This document shows positions 25,043 through 31,981 of a stretch of DNA of 64,000 bases, piece by piece (the stretch's first letter is position 1; the number at the start of each line of letters is the position of its first letter). A program made the translations under genes and the position numbers. The notes under the pieces are model-generated. The model ran no database searches. It was not told the DNA's origin and worked only from the letters and a program-made list of their open reading frames with translations. This DNA is from Miltoncostaea sp963703045 (lineage in GTDB: Bacteria; Actinomycetota; Thermoleophilia; Miltoncostaeales; Miltoncostaeaceae): assembly GCA_963703045.1 (NCBI GenBank), contig OY969782.1:682001-746000 (forward strand). The letters run 5' to 3'.

Positions 25043-26045
25043 TCAGGGCTCGACGACGACCTTGAGGGCCTCGCCCGAGCGGGCCAGGCGGAAGGCCTCC
25101 CCCACCTCGGCCAGCGGCACGCGGTGCGACACGATCGTCGCGGCGTCGATGGCGCCCTCGGCGAGCAGCGCCAGGGCGTCGCGCGTGTCGAGTGGGCCGG
25201 CCGAGTAGGTCGAACTGGATGGTGACCTCGCGGAAGAACACCGCCCCGAGGTCGAGCGGCACGGGGGTGCCGGGCCGGGGCGGCGCGAAGAGCTGGACCA
25301 CCCCGGCGGGCCCGGCCAGGTGCAGGGCGCCGGCGATCGCTCGCGGGTCGGACGTGCAGACGAAGACCTGATCGGCCGGTCCGCCGAGGGCCTCGGCCAC
25401 CGCGGCGGGGTCGTCGGACGACGGCACGGCCGCACCGGCGGCGGCCGCGAGGGCGCGCCGCTCGGCGCGCGGGTCGAGGGCGGCGACGGCCTCCGCGCCG
25501 GCCGCGCGGGCGGCGCCGATCTCGAGCAGGCCCATCGCGCCGCAGCCGACCACGGCCACGCGCGACCCCGCGCCCACCCCCGCCCAGCGCTGGCCGCGCA
25601 GCACGCACCCGAGCGGCTCGATCAGCGTGGCGGCCCAGTCCGGCAGGTGCCCGGGCAGGGCCAGCACGTCGAGACGGGCGTTCTCGGCGGGCACCCGGAT
25701 GAGCTCGGCGAGGCCCCCCGGATCGATGCGCGTGGCCCGGAAGGTCGCGCAGAGAGTGTGCCGCCCCGCCCGGCACAGCGCGCAGGTCATGCACGGGACG
25801 TGGTGGTGCACGTGCACCCGCGCCCCCACCGCCACGGGCGCCCCGGCGCCGGCATCGACCACCTCGCCGACCGGCTCGTGACCCAGGACGACCGGCGCCC
25901 GCGGGTCCTGGTACCAGCCCATCAGATCGCTGCCGCAGAGCCCGCAGGCGCTCATCCGCACCAGCAGCTCGCCGGCGCCCACGACGGGGTCGGGCCGCTC
26001 CTCGAGAGCGATCCGTCCCCCGCCGTGGTACACCGCGACCCTCAC
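25043..26045 (-). pseudogene. Zinc-dependent alcohol dehydrogenase family gene with a single-base frame break
   Basis: Read from GTG 26045, the first frame gives a normal medium-chain dehydrogenase: catalytic zinc region SACGLCGSDL, GHEPVGEVVDAG, structural-zinc cysteines CMTCALCRAGRHTLC, and the NAD(P)-binding loop VAVVGCGAMGLLEIGA. After FFREVTIQ the frame breaks at the TT of 25213-25214. Removing one T joins it to STYSAGPLDTRDALALL and the expected ending FRLARSGEALKVVVEP in the next frame, stopping at 25043. The corrected length, 333 residues, is normal. Without correction, translation would run antisense into the neighbouring thioesterase gene. This is either a recent inactivation or a base-calling error. 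Confidence 0.85.
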
Positions 26046-26054
26046 CCCACGAGG

Positions 26055-26660
26055 TTATCCGGCGACCATCGCCGGCACCGGCGCCAGGCGCTCCGCCAGC
26101 GTGGCGACCCGCTCGCCCACGTACCGCGCGTAGTCGAGCTCGGCCTCGGAGGCGTCGCCGACGCTGCTCGCGCCGTACGGGTTGCCGCCGGCCGGGTAGC
26201 CGCGCTCGCTCGTGTAGCCCGGGGCCGCGACGATGGCGCCCCAGTGGTACAGCGAGTTGTAGAGCGCCAGCAGCGTCAACTCCTGCCCGCCGTGGGCGTT
26301 CTGGCTGCTCGTGAAGCCGGCCGCGACCTTGTCGGCGAGCTTGCCCTGCGCCCAGAGGCCGCCGGCGGTGTCGATGAACTGCTTGAGCTGCGACGAGATG
26401 TTGCCGAACCGGGTCGGCGACCCGAGCACGTAGGCGTCGGCCCACTCGAGGTCGTCGAGGGTCGCGATCGGGTCGTCCCGCACCTCGTCGCGGTGGGCGG
26501 CCCACGCCTGGTTCTGGGCGATCGCCTCCTCGGGCGCGAGCTCGGCCACGTGGCGCAGCCGGGTCTCGGCCCCGGCGCCCCGGGCGCCCTCCTCGACGGC
26601 ATGCGCGAGTTGGTGCACGTTGCCGGTGGCGCTGTAGTAGATGATCGCGACCTTCGCCAT
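26055..26660 (-). CDS. wrbA: NAD(P)H:quinone oxidoreductase, WrbA family flavodoxin-like
   Basis: WrbA-type FMN enzymes reduce quinones by two electrons and protect against oxidative or electrophilic stress. The 201-residue product has the FMN phosphate loop YYSATGNVHQLA (about 9-20), YVLGSPTRFGNISSQLKQFID and the tail segment NAHGGQELTLLAL before a Gly-rich GYPAGGNPYGAS. It is divergent from a TetR-family gene with a palindrome in the 41-nt-plus gap, so the regulator probably controls it. The broken dehydrogenase starts 9 nt downstream and is probably in the same transcript. Confidence 0.93.
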   Translation of the reverse strand: MAKVAIIYYSATGNVHQLAHAVEEGARGAGAETRLRHVAELAPEEAIAQNQAWAAHRDEVRDDPIATLDDLEWADAYVLGSPTRFGNISSQLKQFIDTAGGLWAQGKLADKVAAGFTSSQNAHGGQELTLLALYNSLYHWGAIVAAPGYTSERGYPAGGNPYGASSVGDASEAELDYARYVGERVATLAERLAPVPAMVAG

Positions 26661-26681
26661 GCTGTGAGCTCCCGTGGTAGA

Positions 26682-26703
26682 AAAGTGGACGTGCGTCCGT
26701 TTT
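26682..26703. promoter_or_regulatory. Palindromic operator between wrbA and tetR
   Basis: The imperfect palindrome AAAGTGGACGTGCGTCCGTTTT has exact arms AAA...GGACG and CGTCC...TTT centred at 26692/26693. It lies 22 nt before the wrbA start and just before the regulator's coding region, the expected place for TetR autoregulation. Binding by the adjacent TetR is inferred. Confidence 0.65.
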
Positions 26704-26746
26704 GACTGAACCGAATGATGCCGGGTCGGGCCGCCGAGGGCAACCC

Positions 26747-27358
26747 GTGGCGCGCCTGGGCATGGACGGGCGGCCCGTGCGCCGGCGCCGCCGGGACGCC
26801 TCGGCGAATCGCGCGCGGATCCTGCGGGTCGCCGCCGACCTCGTGCGCGACCGCGGCGAGGCGCTGCGGATGGAGGACGTGAGCGCCGCGGCCGGCGTCG
26901 GCAAGGGCACCCTCTACCGCAACTACTCGAGCCGCGCCGTCCTGGCCGAGGCCCTCCTGGACGGGCTCGCCCGCGACCTGCAGGGCCGCGCGCTCGCCGC
27001 CGCGGCGCGGCCCGACGCGCCGGCCCTCGACCGGCTCGGGGGCTTCGTCGCGATGGCCGCGGAGTTCGTCGCCGACAACCTCGATCTGCTGTGCATGGCC
27101 CGCGAGGGCCGCCGTGACGACCCGCGGGCGTCGGCGCCCTACCTCTGGCACCGCATGGTGGTGGGCGGCCTGCTCACCGAGGCGGCGCGCGCCGGCGAGC
27201 GCGCGGTCGCCGACGACGAGGGGTACCTGCCGGACGCGATCCTCGCGCTGATCGAGCCGGCGCTGGTGCGCCACGGGCTCGAGACGCTCGGGCTCGGCCG
27301 GCAGACCGTGGTGGCCTCCGCGCGCCGCGCGGCCCGCGCGATCGCGCGGGGCGACTGA
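26747..27358 (+). CDS. TetR/AcrR family transcriptional regulator
   Basis: The N-terminal DNA-binding domain contains NRARILRVAADLVRDRGE, MEDVSAAAGVGKGTLYRNY (helix-turn-helix) and SSRAVLAEALL. The C-terminal domain (about 85-200) is the ligand-binding, dimerising part and resembles the SBD of stress or drug-efflux repressors. I chose GTG 26747 because GAGGG lies 6 nt before it. A TTG at 26702 would extend the frame but falls inside the operator, and ATG 26762 is another option. Divergent WrbA is the likely target. Confidence 0.88.
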   Translation: MARLGMDGRPVRRRRRDASANRARILRVAADLVRDRGEALRMEDVSAAAGVGKGTLYRNYSSRAVLAEALLDGLARDLQGRALAAAARPDAPALDRLGGFVAMAAEFVADNLDLLCMAREGRRDDPRASAPYLWHRMVVGGLLTEAARAGERAVADDEGYLPDAILALIEPALVRHGLETLGLGRQTVVASARRAARAIARGD

Positions 27359-27419
27359 ACCGTCGCGCCCCGGCGCACGTAGCCCGGTGGCTGGTCAAAA
27401 CCAGGACGGGGGACACGAG

Positions 27420-28118
27420 ATGAGCGCTGCACCGGTGCTGCTGGTCCACGGGGCATGGGCGAAGGGCTGGGCGTGGGGCTTCGTGCAGGCCGAGTTGGAG
27501 AAGAGGGGTGTGGAATCCGTCGTCATCGACCTGCCCTCGTCCGACGCCGCACCGAGCACGATGGCCGACGACGCCGCCGCGATCCGCACGGCCATCGAGG
27601 GTCTCGGCGCTCCCGCCGTGGTCGTGGGCCACTCGTATTCGGGCGTCCCCGTGACCGAGGCGGCCGCGGCCAACCCCGGCGTCGGGCACCTGGTCTACGT
27701 GTGCGCCGCCATGGCCGACGAGGGCCAGTCGACCGGCTCGCTGATGGCCGAGGATCCGACTCCGAGCCGCATCGGCGAGGCGATCCAGGCGACCGACGAC
27801 GGTCTGTCGACCCTGACGGCCGAGGGCGCGAAGGAGATCCTCTTCAACGACGTCAGCCAGGAGACGGCCGACCCGATCATCGCCGCGCTCGGCACGCACC
27901 GGATGTCGGTGTTCGGCGAGGCCCCGACGGCGATCGGCTGGAAGGAGCACCCGGCCACCTACGTGCTGACGACGCAGGATCGCGTCTTCTCCCCCGAGCT
28001 GCAGCGGCGCATGGCCGCCAACGCCGGGGAGGTCGTGGAGCTCGATTCGGGGCACATCCCGCAGCTCTCGCGCTCGGCCGAGCTGGCCGAGGTGATCGCC
28101 CGGGTCGCCGCCCGCTGA
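27420..28118 (+). CDS. Alpha/beta hydrolase (esterase-like)
   Basis: The 232-residue protein starts at ATG 27420 behind GGGGGA. It has the alpha/beta-hydrolase oxyanion segment LLVHGAWAKGWAW, nucleophile Ser72 in VVGHSYSG, an acidic residue in TTQDRVFSPE and the catalytic His in DSGHIPQLS. It resembles the pyrethroid hydrolase/salicylate-esterase-like subfamily. Small lid region and no signal peptide, so it is cytosolic. Substrate is unknown. A strong stem-loop follows its stop. Confidence 0.9.
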   Translation: MSAAPVLLVHGAWAKGWAWGFVQAELEKRGVESVVIDLPSSDAAPSTMADDAAAIRTAIEGLGAPAVVVGHSYSGVPVTEAAAANPGVGHLVYVCAAMADEGQSTGSLMAEDPTPSRIGEAIQATDDGLSTLTAEGAKEILFNDVSQETADPIIAALGTHRMSVFGEAPTAIGWKEHPATYVLTTQDRVFSPELQRRMAANAGEVVELDSGHIPQLSRSAELAEVIARVAAR

Positions 28119-28124
28119 GCGGGA

Positions 28125-28158
28125 ACCCCGCCCGCGCGCCGCGACGCGCGGGCGGGGT
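28125..28158. terminator. Perfect 14-bp bidirectional stem-loop between convergent genes
   Basis: Arms ACCCCGCCCGCGCG (28125-28138) and CGCGCGGGCGGGGT (28145-28158) are exactly complementary with a 6-nt loop. It sits 6 nt after the hydrolase stop and 8 nt before the end of the convergent acyl-CoA dehydrogenase gene, so it can serve both. There is no T-run. Confidence 0.7.
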
Positions 28159-28166
28159 CGCGGTGC

Positions 28167-29333
28167 CTACGAGAAGGCGCTGAGGCCGGTGATCTCGCGG
28201 CCCACGATCAGGGCGTGCACGACGTCGGTGCCCTCGACCGTCGAGACCACCTCGACGTCTCCGAGGTGCCGCCCGACGTGGTTCTCGAGCAGGATGCCGT
28301 TGCCACCGAGGAGGTCGCGCGCCTCGGCCACGACCGACCGGGCGCGTGCGGCGTTGTGCATCTTCGCGAGCGAGGCCATCGGCGCCGTCAGCCGCCCCTC
28401 GTCGAGCAGCGTCGCCAGCCGCAGGCAGATCAGGCGCATGGCGGTCACGTCGGCGAGCATCTTGGCGAGGCGGAACTGGGTGAGCTGGTACCCCGCGATC
28501 GGGGTGCCGAACTGCTCCCGGTCGAGGCTGTAGGCCACGGCCATCTCGTAGGCGGCGGTCGCGTGACCGAGGGCGCCCCAGGCGATGCCGGGACGCGCCC
28601 GGGCGAGCACGCTCGCGGCGTCGTCGAACGAGGTCGCGCCGGGCAGTCGGTTCTCGGCCGGCACGCGCACGTCGCGCAGGGTCACGTCGGCCTGCAGCGA
28701 CGCGCGCTTGGCCATCTTGCCGGTGATGGGACGCGCCTCGACCCCCTCGGTGCCCCTCTCCACCACGTAGGCCCCGACGTCGCCCGCCCCGTCGCGGGCC
28801 CACACGACCATGAGGTCGGCGAAGACCGCGTTGCCGATCCAGCGCTTGTCCCCGTCGAGCACGTAGCCGTCGCCCAGGTGGCGGGCCGTCGTCTCGAGCG
28901 TGACCGCGTCCGAGCCGTGATCGGGCTCGGTCAGGGCGAAGGCGCCCACCAGCTCCAGGCGCGCCATCGGCCCCAGCCACCGCTCCTTCTGCTCGTCCGA
29001 TCCGAGCAGGGCGATCGCGGTCATCGCGAGGCCCGAGTGGACGCCGTGGAAGGTGCTGACGCTGCCGTCCCCGCGCGCGAGCTCCATCGACACCAGGCCG
29101 GCGGCGAGCGGCGACAGCCCGGGGAGGCCGTGACCGGTGAACGTGCCGCCGCAGATCCCGAGCTCCGCCATCTTCGGGATCAGCTCGTGGGGGAACTCGG
29201 CGCGCTCCCAGTAGCCGTTGATGATCGGCAGCACCTCGCCGTCGCAGAACCTCCGCACCCGGTCGCGCACCGCGCGTTCCTCGTCCGACAGCAGGTCGTC
29301 GGTGAGGAAGAGATCGCTCGAGGTCGGGTCCAC
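28167..29333 (-). CDS. Acyl-CoA dehydrogenase family flavoprotein
   Basis: The 388-residue flavoenzyme (alpha,beta-dehydrogenation of an acyl-CoA thioester) starts at GTG 29333 with CCAAGGAG 6 nt upstream. The family signature GAFALTEPDHGSDA (FAD/substrate motif) and the C-terminal region REQFGTPIAGYQLTQF, DLLGGNGILLENHVGR and EVVSTVEGTDVVHALIVG are present. In glutaryl-CoA dehydrogenases the catalytic Glu lies in the segment read here as STVEGT, so this protein has the base in the expected place and is most like the glutaryl-CoA dehydrogenase branch. It ends opposite the alpha/beta hydrolase. Confidence 0.92.
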   Translation of the reverse strand: MDPTSSDLFLTDDLLSDEERAVRDRVRRFCDGEVLPIINGYWERAEFPHELIPKMAELGICGGTFTGHGLPGLSPLAAGLVSMELARGDGSVSTFHGVHSGLAMTAIALLGSDEQKERWLGPMARLELVGAFALTEPDHGSDAVTLETTARHLGDGYVLDGDKRWIGNAVFADLMVVWARDGAGDVGAYVVERGTEGVEARPITGKMAKRASLQADVTLRDVRVPAENRLPGATSFDDAASVLARARPGIAWGALGHATAAYEMAVAYSLDREQFGTPIAGYQLTQFRLAKMLADVTAMRLICLRLATLLDEGRLTAPMASLAKMHNAARARSVVAEARDLLGGNGILLENHVGRHLGDVEVVSTVEGTDVVHALIVGREITGLSAFS

Positions 29334-29452
29334 GTGCGCTCCTTGGGTGCCGTCGGCGGCTGGACGGATCGCCCGGCAGCCTGCCAGGGTTGCGGGTACC
29401 TCGGCGGCCCTGAACGGGTGCGCCGGTTCCACCCCGACGACGGGACGACCCG

Positions 29453-29593
29453 ATGGCCCAGTGCGCCCACACCACCTGCACCTGCGAGGCGCGCAAGGAC
29501 GAGCGCTTCTGCTCCGACTTCTGCGCGGACAACCCGAAGGCCGACGAGTGCCACTGCCACCACGACTCGTGCGACGCCCCGCACCACCACTAG
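29453..29593 (+). CDS. Metallothionein-like small Cys/His-rich protein
   Basis: This 46-residue protein is found by direct translation (ATG 29453, TAG 29591-29593). It has 8 cysteines (4, 9, 11, 20, 24, 33, 35, 40) and 7 histidines, ending in HHH. The arrangement CAHTTCTC then RFCSDFCAD then CHCHHDSC follows the bacterial metallothionein (SmtA/BmtA) pattern, in which a central YCSxxCA-type knuckle is flanked by Cys/His clusters that hold zinc or copper. It is 119 nt from the divergent acyl-CoA dehydrogenase gene, and 6 nt from the end of convergent birA. Metal identity is inferred only. Confidence 0.85.
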   Translation: MAQCAHTTCTCEARKDERFCSDFCADNPKADECHCHHDSCDAPHHH

Positions 29594-29599
29594 CCGCGC

Positions 29600-30568
29600 C
29601 TACCGGGTGACCCGCACCACCTCGCCGGCGCCGAGGAGCCTCTCCCCGGCGGCGGTGATGACCCTCAGGCGGCCGAGGTCGTCGGTGCCCGCGCACGTGC
29701 CGACGACCTCCTCGTCGCCGAGGCTCACGGTGACCCCGCACCCCGTCAGCGCATCGCGGTCGGCGTAGGCGGCGAGGATCTCCCCGGCGCCGGCGGCGAT
29801 CCACCCGGCGTAGCGGCGCCCCACGGCCTCGATGAGCGCGACCAGCAGGTCGCCGCGCGCCGGCGGGGCGCCGGCGTCGGCGAGCGACCCCGGTCGCCAG
29901 CGCGCGTCGTCGAGCGCCGGCGCGGCCCGCACGTTGACGCCGATGCCCGCGATCGCCCAGGCGACGCGGTCCTGGTCGCCGGACATCTCGCAGAGGATCC
30001 CGGCCACCTTCGCGTCGCCGATCAGGATGTCGTTGGGCCAGACGATCCGCGCGTCCTCGCCGAGCGCCTCCGCGACCCCCACCGCCACGACGATCGGCAG
30101 CAGCGCGACGTCGACCGGCGCCACCGGCGGGCGCATGAGCACCGACACGAGCAGCGCGTCGCCGCGCTCGGCGAGCCACGCGCGTCCCCGCCGCCCCCTG
30201 CCGGCGGTCTGGCGGTCGGCCCCGAGGATCGTCCCCTCGGGCGCGCCGGCCCGCGCCCGCGCGGCGAGGTCGTCGTTGGTCGAGCCCGTCTGCGGGGACC
30301 AGTGCACCGGGCCGCCGAGCGGCGGCGAGAGGCGGGCCTCGACCGATGCGGGGATGACGGGGTCCTCGTCGTCGCCCAGCCGGTAGCCGTCGTGTGCGCT
30401 GACCACCTCCACCCCCTCGCGCCGCAGCGCCTCGACGTGGCGGTGCACGGCGGCGCGCGAGCACCCGATCCCGGTCGCCAGCACCTCCCCCGATGCACCC
30501 CCGGGGCCGGCCGTCACGAGGGCGGCCAGCACGCGGGCGCGGCGCTCGGCGATCTCGGCGGCGGTCAC
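29600..30568 (-). CDS. birA: Bifunctional biotin operon repressor / biotin--[acetyl-CoA carboxylase] ligase
   Basis: BirA activates biotin with ATP, transfers it to carboxylase carrier proteins and can bind DNA as a repressor. The 322-residue protein has an N-terminal winged helix (about 1-70, with GCSRAAVHRHVEALRREGV and DGYRL), a catalytic domain with TGSTNDDL, the biotinyl-AMP loop QTAGRGRRGRAW (about 119-130), WPNDILIGDAKVAGIL and GIGVNV, and the C-terminal SH3-like domain. The presence of the N-terminal DNA-binding domain argues for regulatory function. Confidence 0.95.
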   Translation of the reverse strand: MTAAEIAERRARVLAALVTAGPGGASGEVLATGIGCSRAAVHRHVEALRREGVEVVSAHDGYRLGDDEDPVIPASVEARLSPPLGGPVHWSPQTGSTNDDLAARARAGAPEGTILGADRQTAGRGRRGRAWLAERGDALLVSVLMRPPVAPVDVALLPIVVAVGVAEALGEDARIVWPNDILIGDAKVAGILCEMSGDQDRVAWAIAGIGVNVRAAPALDDARWRPGSLADAGAPPARGDLLVALIEAVGRRYAGWIAAGAGEILAAYADRDALTGCGVTVSLGDEEVVGTCAGTDDLGRLRVITAAGERLLGAGEVVRVTR

Positions 30569-30591
30569 CCCGCCATCCTGTCACCCGGCCG

Positions 30592-30849
30592 CTAGTTGCT
30601 GCTCGGCTCCGGCAGCGAGAGCACCAGCACGTCGCGGCCGTGCCGGTCCGACCAGCCCCACTCGCCGTCGAGGTCGTCGGAGGTGACCACGACGCCGGCC
30701 TCGCCGGACTCGACGAGCGGATCGACCTCCCAGACGGGCGCGGTGCGCACCTGGAAGCCCGCGGTGGCGAGCCACTCGCCCATCATGGTCCGCACGGGCG
30801 ACGGCGAGAGGACCAGCAGCACGCGATCGACGATCGCCGGCGGGGTCAT
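30592..30849 (-). CDS. Hypothetical protein with receiver-like fold fragment
   Basis: The product is 85 residues. It has alternating hydrophobic strands and helices (RVLLVLSPSPVRTMMGEWL, GFQVRTAPVWEVDPLVE, AGVVVTSDDLDGEWG, DVLVLSLPEPSSN) that resemble the first half of a response-regulator receiver domain. No conserved phosphorylatable Asp with the full pocket is seen. It lies 23 nt upstream of birA on the same strand and 43 nt downstream of a TrkA gene. Function unknown. Confidence 0.6.
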   Translation of the reverse strand: MTPPAIVDRVLLVLSPSPVRTMMGEWLATAGFQVRTAPVWEVDPLVESGEAGVVVTSDDLDGEWGWSDRHGRDVLVLSLPEPSSN

Positions 30850-30892
30850 TGTCGCGGGCTACCCACGGCGGCCGGACCCCAAACGCGGGGGC

Positions 30893-31555
30893 TCAGCGGC
30901 CGAGCAGGATCCCGCGCACCTCGGCCTCGCGCCCGGGCTCGAGGATGGCGAGCACCTGGTCGCCGGCCCTCAGCACCGTGCGGCCCGCGGCGATCTCGGC
31001 CGTGCCCTCGCGCACCACCGAGATCAGGCGCGAGCCCTCCGGCAGACCGATGTCGTCGACCGCGCGGCCGATGCAGGGGCAGTTCGCGTCGATGGCGACC
31101 TCGATGATCTCGAGGTTCTCGTTGCGCAGCTCGAGCAGGTGGACGAGGTCGTGCTCGGGGACCTCGTGCTCGATCAACGCCATGATCCGCTGCGTCGGGC
31201 AGACGGTCGGGGCGATGCCGAGCAGGTCGAAGTGCTCCTGGTTGCGGGGGTCGTTGACGCGCGCGATCACCTTCGTGACCCCGAACCGCTCCTGCGAGAG
31301 CTGGGCGATGACGAGGTTGTCCTCGTCGTCGCCGGTCACCGCCACGACGATGTCCGGCGGCCGTGCGACGCCCGCCCGCTCGAGCACGTAGAGCTCGGTG
31401 CCGTCGCCGTGGATCACCCGGTGGCCGAACTCCGACTCGAGGGTGTCGGCCCGCTCGCCGTCGCACTCGATCAGCACCGCCTCCTGGTCGCGCTCCATGA
31501 GCGAGCGCGTCACGTTGGCGCCGATCTTGCCGCCCCCGACGATGATCGCGAACAT
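30893..31555 (-). CDS. TrkA-type potassium-uptake regulatory protein (RCK N plus C domains)
   Basis: The 220-residue protein begins MFAIIVGGGKIGANVTRSL, an RCK/KTN Rossmann domain with a GGGKIG nucleotide loop (7-12), and continues with DGTELYVLERAGV and DNLVIAQLSQERFG. The C-terminal TrkA-C domain (about 140-218) has GSRLISVVREG and AGDQVLAILEPG. Such proteins gate potassium channels or transporters by binding NAD(H), ATP or c-di-AMP. Its ATG overlaps the stop of the preceding, shorter TrkA gene (TGATG). Partners TrkH/KtrB are absent nearby; two APC-USP permeases precede it. Confidence 0.92.
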   Translation of the reverse strand: MFAIIVGGGKIGANVTRSLMERDQEAVLIECDGERADTLESEFGHRVIHGDGTELYVLERAGVARPPDIVVAVTGDDEDNLVIAQLSQERFGVTKVIARVNDPRNQEHFDLLGIAPTVCPTQRIMALIEHEVPEHDLVHLLELRNENLEIIEVAIDANCPCIGRAVDDIGLPEGSRLISVVREGTAEIAAGRTVLRAGDQVLAILEPGREAEVRGILLGR

Positions 31556-31974
31556 CAGCCCGCCGCCTCCCGGCCCGCCGCGAGCGCCCAGCCCGCCAGG
31601 CCATCGATCGCCATCCTCACCGGCGAGATCACCTCGAAGCCGCGGCCGGCGTAGGCGTCGGCCCGCGCGGGATCCTGGATCCTCGCCGCCACGTGCCGCA
31701 CCCGGTACTTCTTGACCGCGACCTGGGCGATGACCAGGTTCGTGTTGTCGCCGTCGGTCGCCGCGATGAGCACGTCGGCGCCGGCGACCCCCGCGTCCTC
31801 GAGCACCGCGGTGTCCATGCCGTGACCGATCACGACCGGGTCGCGCCATTCGGCCCCGAGGCGGTTGAGGTTCTCCTCGCGCATCTCGACGACCACGACC
31901 CTCCAGCCCTCGTCGGACAGGATCCGCGCGAGCGTCGCGCCCACCCGCCCGCACCCGATCACGATCGCCTTCAT
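31555..31974 (-). CDS. TrkA N-domain protein (RCK domain only)
   Basis: The 139-residue protein has a single Rossmann-type RCK domain: MKAIVIGCGRVGATLARIL, GHGMDTAVLEDAGVAGADV, DNTNLVIAQVAVKKYRV and the tail MAIDGLAGWALAAGREAAG. No TrkA-C domain follows. It is the upstream partner of a full-length TrkA in a stop/start overlap, which suggests the two form a mixed gating ring, as in TrkA tandem arrangements. The ATG 31974 start removes an unsupported 8-residue extension. Confidence 0.9.
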   Translation of the reverse strand: MKAIVIGCGRVGATLARILSDEGWRVVVVEMREENLNRLGAEWRDPVVIGHGMDTAVLEDAGVAGADVLIAATDGDNTNLVIAQVAVKKYRVRHVAARIQDPARADAYAGRGFEVISPVRMAIDGLAGWALAAGREAAG

Positions 31975-31981
31975 CCGTGCA

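Noticed and set aside
24738..26045. A 435-codon frame reading from the alcohol dehydrogenase start into the thioesterase region
   Set aside because: The last third is the antisense frame after the one-base break; the family-specific C-terminus lies in the adjacent frame.
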